Below, in pieces: positions 6,709 to 9,903 of a DNA stretch of 9,903 nt (positions are counted from its first letter, which is position 1; the number at the start of each line of letters is the position of its first letter). The stretch comes from an uncultured bacterium (GTDB lineage Bacteria > Armatimonadota > UBA5829 > DSUL01), in contig CALCJH010000054.1 in the NCBI GenBank assembly GCA_937967775.1, forward strand, positions 1-9,903, written 5' to 3'. The position numbers and the translations under genes are program-made. Below the pieces are notes generated by a model, which made no database searches, was not told where the DNA came from, and was given only the letters and a program-made list of their open reading frames with translations.

Positions 6709-7013
6709 TTGCTCCCGTTCTTGCGCTTCGCGCTCCTCACCCTATCCTTTTTCTCTCCATATTCCGCCGGCATTTCACTCCACAATGGGGGATAACGGAC
6801 ACACGCGCGCTCTGGTTTCCGGCAGGTTTCGGGGACAGGTCTCCTTGCCGGGGCTGGCCACATTGCAGCCCGGACCGGATTATCGGACGGCTGCTGGTCC
6901 GGCTTCAGGCAGCCCGGCTGCTCGCTCGGTTCCCGCAGACCAGGGGCCGGCCGGGATTCTGCAGGCGAATCTTACCCCCGCGCTCCGGGGGTGTCAAACC
7001 TGCCCCGGCCGCT
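6709..7013 (-). other. topA upstream region: promoter plus about 250-base leader
   Basis: These 305 bases between dprA and topA contain no supportable gene beyond a possible seven-codon mini-ORF (6737-6760). The minus strand carries a strong promoter (6969-6997). The leader is GC-rich with possible stems, for example GCAGCC (6888-6893) with GGCTGC (6865-6870). Nearer topA it becomes purine-rich, with two imperfect direct repeats TGGAGTGAAA (6773-6782) and TGGAGAGAAA (6750-6759), 23 bases apart. I recognise no known riboswitch. Confidence 0.55.
6969..6997 (-). promoter_or_regulatory. Sigma-70 type promoter for topA-trmFO with a palindromic spacer
   Basis: On the minus strand, a perfect -35 TTGACA (6992-6997) is followed by exactly 17 bases and the -10 TAAGAT (6969-6974; four of six matches). 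The spacer is an inverted repeat, CCCCCG-GAGCG-CGGGGG. Transcription would start near 6962, giving about 250 bases of leader before topA. The elements begin only 17 bases past the dprA stop, so topA need not depend on dprA transcription. The dyad could be a repressor site or could make the promoter sensitive to supercoiling. Confidence 0.7.
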
Positions 7014-8123
7014 CTACCCCACAACGCGCACGTAGGAGGGTCCGGCCAGGCGTTTGACCAGCCGCTTCATCTCTAGGAACGTCAACAGCCCGGCCACGTC
7101 GCTGGGAGGCAGGGCGGTCTTCTCGATGATCTCGTCCAGCGGGACCGGCTCCAGGTCCAGCAGCTCCAGGATGCGCATTTCGTCCGGCGTCACCTGCATC
7201 CGGGGACGCTCGACAGGGGCTTGGCGCTCCGGAGAACGCTCGATGCCGAACTCCTCCAGCACATCCTCCGCGCTCTCCACCAGCTTTGCCCCCTCTTTCA
7301 GCAGGCGGTGGGCCCCTCTGTTGTGTCCCGTGTCCACGTTGCCCGGCACCGCGAACACCTCCCGGGACTGCTCCGCCGCGCAGGTGGCTGTGATGAGCGA
7401 TCCAGAGTCCTCCGGCGCGTCGCACACGATAACTCCACGGGACAGGCCGCTGATGATGCGGTTCCGCCGGGGGAAGCGCCAACTTTCGGGTGGGGCGCCG
7501 GGTGGGAATTCGCTGACCAGCGCTCCACTGGCCGCGATGCGGTTGAACAGCTCGCGGTGCTCGGAAGGATAGGCCACGTCAATACCGCTTCCCAGCACAG
7601 CGATCGTGCGTCCACCGGCCCGGACGGCGGCGTCGTGGGCAGATCCGTCTATACCGCGGGCTCCGCCGCTGACGATGGTCAGACCAGCCGAAACCAGGTC
7701 GGAAGCCAGACGCCGGGCCATCTGCACCCCGTAGGGCCGTGGTGAGCGGCTCCCCACAATAGCCACCGCAAACCGGTCCCGCTCCGTCAGCTCACCCCGG
7801 ACGAACAGCAACCCGGGCGGGTCGGCGATCTGCTTCAGCAGCGGAGGATACAGGGGATCCGTGAACGGCACCGCGGTCGCGCCCATCGCGGCTAGCCGCT
7901 CAAGAAGGTCCGGCATCTCCGGCAGCTTCTTTCTCGCGGTCTGAACGCGGGCCCGCGCCTGCGCCGAGACACCCCTCACCGCCGTCAGCGCCAGATCCTC
8001 CGCAGCGAGGATGTCTCGCGAGCTCCCGAACTTATCCCTCAGAACCATCCACGCCCGCGCCGACAGCTCCGCGCACGCCAGAGCCAGGCTGGCGAGCAAT
8101 TCCTCCCGATCTGTCTCAACCAT
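7014..8123 (-). CDS. dprA: DprA/Smf, DNA-processing protein
   Basis: DprA binds incoming single-stranded DNA in natural transformation and loads RecA on it; the gene is also kept in many species not known to be competent. The 369-residue protein has the full three-part layout. An N-terminal helix-hairpin-helix/SAM-like segment spans about 1-75. The Rossmann-like DprA core (about 88-295) carries VGSRSPRPYG (123-132), IVSGGARGIDGSAH (150-163), VLGSGIDVAYPSEH, SEFPPGAPPESWRFPRRNRIISGLS and VPGNVDTGHNRGAHRLLKEGA. A C-terminal winged helix covers about 312-366. The ATG at 8123 lies 15 bases after the stop of the propeller gene, in the same frame, and has no clear SD, so translation is probably coupled to that gene. 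topA follows after a 305-base gap with its own promoter. Confidence 0.96.
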   Translation of the reverse strand: MVETDREELLASLALACAELSARAWMVLRDKFGSSRDILAAEDLALTAVRGVSAQARARVQTARKKLPEMPDLLERLAAMGATAVPFTDPLYPPLLKQIADPPGLLFVRGELTERDRFAVAIVGSRSPRPYGVQMARRLASDLVSAGLTIVSGGARGIDGSAHDAAVRAGGRTIAVLGSGIDVAYPSEHRELFNRIAASGALVSEFPPGAPPESWRFPRRNRIISGLSRGVIVCDAPEDSGSLITATCAAEQSREVFAVPGNVDTGHNRGAHRLLKEGAKLVESAEDVLEEFGIERSPERQAPVERPRMQVTPDEMRILELLDLEPVPLDEIIEKTALPPSDVAGLLTFLEMKRLVKRLAGPSYVRVVG

Positions 8124-8138
8124 GACCGGCCCGGCTGC

Positions 8139-9902
8139 TCAGAAGGGAGGAGGCCCCTCGTCCGGACCCATCATCGGTCCTGGAGGCCCGCCGGGTCCCC
8201 CGGGCCCGGGCCCCGGAGGTCCGTCCACTCCCGGACCGCCGGGCGGAGGCGGTGGAGGAGGCGGCATCATCTCATCGGGCTGCTGCTGACGATAGTCATC
8301 GCCCCGACCACGCCCCCGGCCCCAGCCGCGACGGCCTTCTTCACCGGGCTGTGTCTCCCCGATGCCCGGGCGAGCCTCGGGGCGCGCCGGCTGTGGCGCG
8401 GCGGGACGCGGCGCCCGCACGCGAGGCTTTGGCAGGGAGTTGTCCACCACAAACGACCAGGTGAAATTCAGCGCATTGCCCTTCCAGTCCAGAGCCTGCA
8501 CCGTGATCTCGTGGCGTCCATCCTGAAGCGGGGTCTGCATCGCTCCCAGCGGTGTGCTGTAACTCACCGTTCCCGAGTCGGGATCGAACTTGTGCTCCAC
8601 CGGCTGGCCGTCCAGAAGCATCGAAATGGAGTCCGGCACGATGCCGGAGCCCCGGTCCTCGATGGTAGCCGACATCTTGAGCGGCGGGCTGCCGGATACC
8701 TGCATACCGGGGGAAGGGGTCAGGAAAAAGATTTCGGGAGCGTCGTTGTCCGGAGCATCGGGGCGGAAGCAGTAAAGTGCGCCGTCATCGGCCACTACAT
8801 AGAGCGCTCCGTTGGACCAGACCGGCGAGGCCTCCACGTTGTTGAAGCGCTTCTTCGTGCCGTCCAGGATGGGCGGCAGCGCATACCGCCAGAGCAGCTC
8901 GGCCGTCTCCACATCGAAGGCCGAAATGACGCCTCGCTCGGCCGCTGTGACCACGATGTTCCCTGCCACCATCGGCGACGACCGCAGGGGGAACACCGTC
9001 TCGACCGGCCGTTCCCACGCCAGACGTCCGTTGGTCAACACGGCATACAGCTTTCCGTTGCGAAGCGGGACATACAGCACCTGGTCCGCGAGAGCGGGAG
9101 GCGCGGCGATCTCCGCCGGGAAGTTCAGCTGCCAGCGCCGAATCCCGCCCCGCGCGCTGAAAGAGTAAAGTTGGCTTCCGGCCGCAAGGTAGACGGAATC
9201 TCCGCCCGCCACGGGGTTGATGTTCAGGACCGGCACGGGAATCCGGAACATCCAGAACAACCGCCCTGTCTGCGCCCCGGCCGCATAGAGGAACGTGTCG
9301 CGCGAGACGAAATAAACCAGCCCGCCGGAGACCGCCGGGATGGTGGGGATGTCGTCCCTGGTGCGGAAGCCGCCGAGCCAGAAGGGCTCGCCGGTCAGAG
9401 GGTCAATCGCGTGAAGCGCATTGTCGTCCGAGCCGATAAACAGCCTGCCGTCCTCAATAATCGGCGAGGAGCGCACCGGCCCGCCCGTGTGATACACCCC
9501 GATCAGCCGTCCGTCGGAAAGGGAGAGCTGATAGACGTCCCCGTCGCTCGCCCCGAAATAGACCCGGTTGGAATAGATGGCGATGCTGCTTCGGATGACG
9601 CTGCCCAGAGCCTGGTCTGAAGGGTAGACCCATCTCTGCGCGCCGGTAAGCGCGTCCAGAGCGTAGACGCGCCTGCCGGCAGCGAATACCACTGTATTCC
9701 CCACCACAGCCGGCTGAGAGCGGTTGCCCGGATCCTGCGGGCCCGTCCCGAACCTCCAGGCGAGCGCAAGCGGCGCCCGCATCGGCTCCAGGGTGGAGTT
9801 GGTCAGCTGGGGATTGTTCCGCGGAAGCAGCCAGTCTTCGGCCTGCGCCCCCGCAGGACTCAGACAGACCAGGCCGGCCGCGGCAGCGACGATTGCAAAA
9901 AA
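8139..9902 (-). CDS. Exported PQQ-type beta-propeller protein with Ig-like segment and Pro/Gly-rich tail, 5' end beyond window
   Basis: The frame is open to the right edge, so the start codon lies outside; the ATG at 9782 is internal. The visible N-terminus, FFAIVAAAAGLVCLSPAGAQA, is the core of a signal peptide, probably cut before EDW; only a few residues should be missing. Some 587 residues are visible. The first ~380 after the signal are PQQ/WD-like blade repeats such as VYALDALTGAQRW, LHAIDPLTGEPFW and ISAFDVETAELLWRY, probably seven or eight blades. A segment of about 100 residues (from NDAPEIFFLTPSPG) looks like an Ig-like fold. The last 99 residues (8142-8438) are low complexity: Pro/Ala/Arg, a WGRGRGRG patch, eight prolines, then Gly-Pro repeats. 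It probably acts outside the cytoplasm as a scaffold or binding protein; the blades lack anything that proves an enzyme. It precedes dprA by 15 bases and may be cotranscribed with it. Confidence 0.85.
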   Translation of the reverse strand, partial: FFAIVAAAAGLVCLSPAGAQAEDWLLPRNNPQLTNSTLEPMRAPLALAWRFGTGPQDPGNRSQPAVVGNTVVFAAGRRVYALDALTGAQRWVYPSDQALGSVIRSSIAIYSNRVYFGASDGDVYQLSLSDGRLIGVYHTGGPVRSSPIIEDGRLFIGSDDNALHAIDPLTGEPFWLGGFRTRDDIPTIPAVSGGLVYFVSRDTFLYAAGAQTGRLFWMFRIPVPVLNINPVAGGDSVYLAAGSQLYSFSARGGIRRWQLNFPAEIAAPPALADQVLYVPLRNGKLYAVLTNGRLAWERPVETVFPLRSSPMVAGNIVVTAAERGVISAFDVETAELLWRYALPPILDGTKKRFNNVEASPVWSNGALYVVADDGALYCFRPDAPDNDAPEIFFLTPSPGMQVSGSPPLKMSATIEDRGSGIVPDSISMLLDGQPVEHKFDPDSGTVSYSTPLGAMQTPLQDGRHEITVQALDWKGNALNFTWSFVVDNSLPKPRVRAPRPAAPQPARPEARPGIGETQPGEEGRRGWGRGRGRGDDYRQQQPDEMMPPPPPPPPGGPGVDGPPGPGPGGPGGPPGPMMGPDEGPPPF

Positions 9903-9903
9903 C

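Noticed and set aside
6750..6790. MraZ-box-like TGGAG repeats before topA
   Set aside because: Only two imperfect copies 23 bases apart, not the tight repeat of about ten bases typical of mraZ promoters, and no mraZ or cell-division genes nearby.
5668..6795. 375-residue plus-strand open frame opposite topA
   Set aside because: Fully antisense to conserved topA codons, with no recognisable motif.
8511..9620. 369-residue plus-strand open frame opposite the propeller gene
   Set aside because: Antisense, Arg/His-rich, no domain; the minus-strand frame has a signal peptide and blade repeats.
8139..9782. ATG at 9782 as start of the propeller protein
   Set aside because: The frame continues to the window edge with a clear signal-peptide core, so the true start is outside.

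Overview
The window is a G+C-rich bacterial chromosomal segment with ordinary gene density. It holds eight protein-coding genes, two of them cut by the window edges. I see no rRNA, tRNA, CRISPR array, transposase or phage gene. The dprA-topA-trmFO order is familiar from Firmicutes and some other Terrabacteria-type lineages. TrmFO is the folate/FAD enzyme used instead of SAM-dependent TrmA. The window also has an exosortase (PEP-CTERM) substrate, which points to a diderm envelope. Together these fit a deep-branching diderm such as Armatimonadota, but that placement is inference, not something the sequence proves.

Layout. Positions 2-814 (+) are the C-terminal half of a YtcJ-like amidohydrolase. 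Positions 1021-1755 (+) are a tight two-gene unit: a STAS-domain protein, then a small cysteine-rich zinc-ribbon protein. A small hairpin over the second gene's start may couple its translation to the first. Positions 1756-1993 are a convergent intergenic region with two perfect GC-rich hairpins, probably one terminator for each side. Everything from 1994 to the right edge is on the minus strand. In transcription order (right to left) it holds: an exported PQQ-type beta-propeller protein with an Ig-like segment and a Pro/Gly-rich tail (8139 to beyond 9902), dprA (7014-8123), a 305-base gap, topA (4561-6708), trmFO (3199-4545), a 362-base gap, and a PEP-CTERM protein (1994-2836).

The core minus-strand genes are housekeeping: DNA uptake and recombination (DprA), supercoiling relaxation (TopA) and tRNA U54 methylation (TrmFO). 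topA and trmFO are tightly coupled: the trmFO Shine-Dalgarno begins inside the topA stop codon. The topA gap contains the best promoter in the window, a perfect TTGACA, a 17-base spacer and TAAGAT. Its spacer is itself a GC-rich inverted repeat, so it could be an operator or be sensitive to topology. Two exported proteins of unknown role flank the housekeeping cluster. I found no clear new multi-gene system. The items most worth checking are the topA promoter and leader, the STAS/zinc-ribbon pair, and the PEP-CTERM protein with its unrecognised N-terminal domain.
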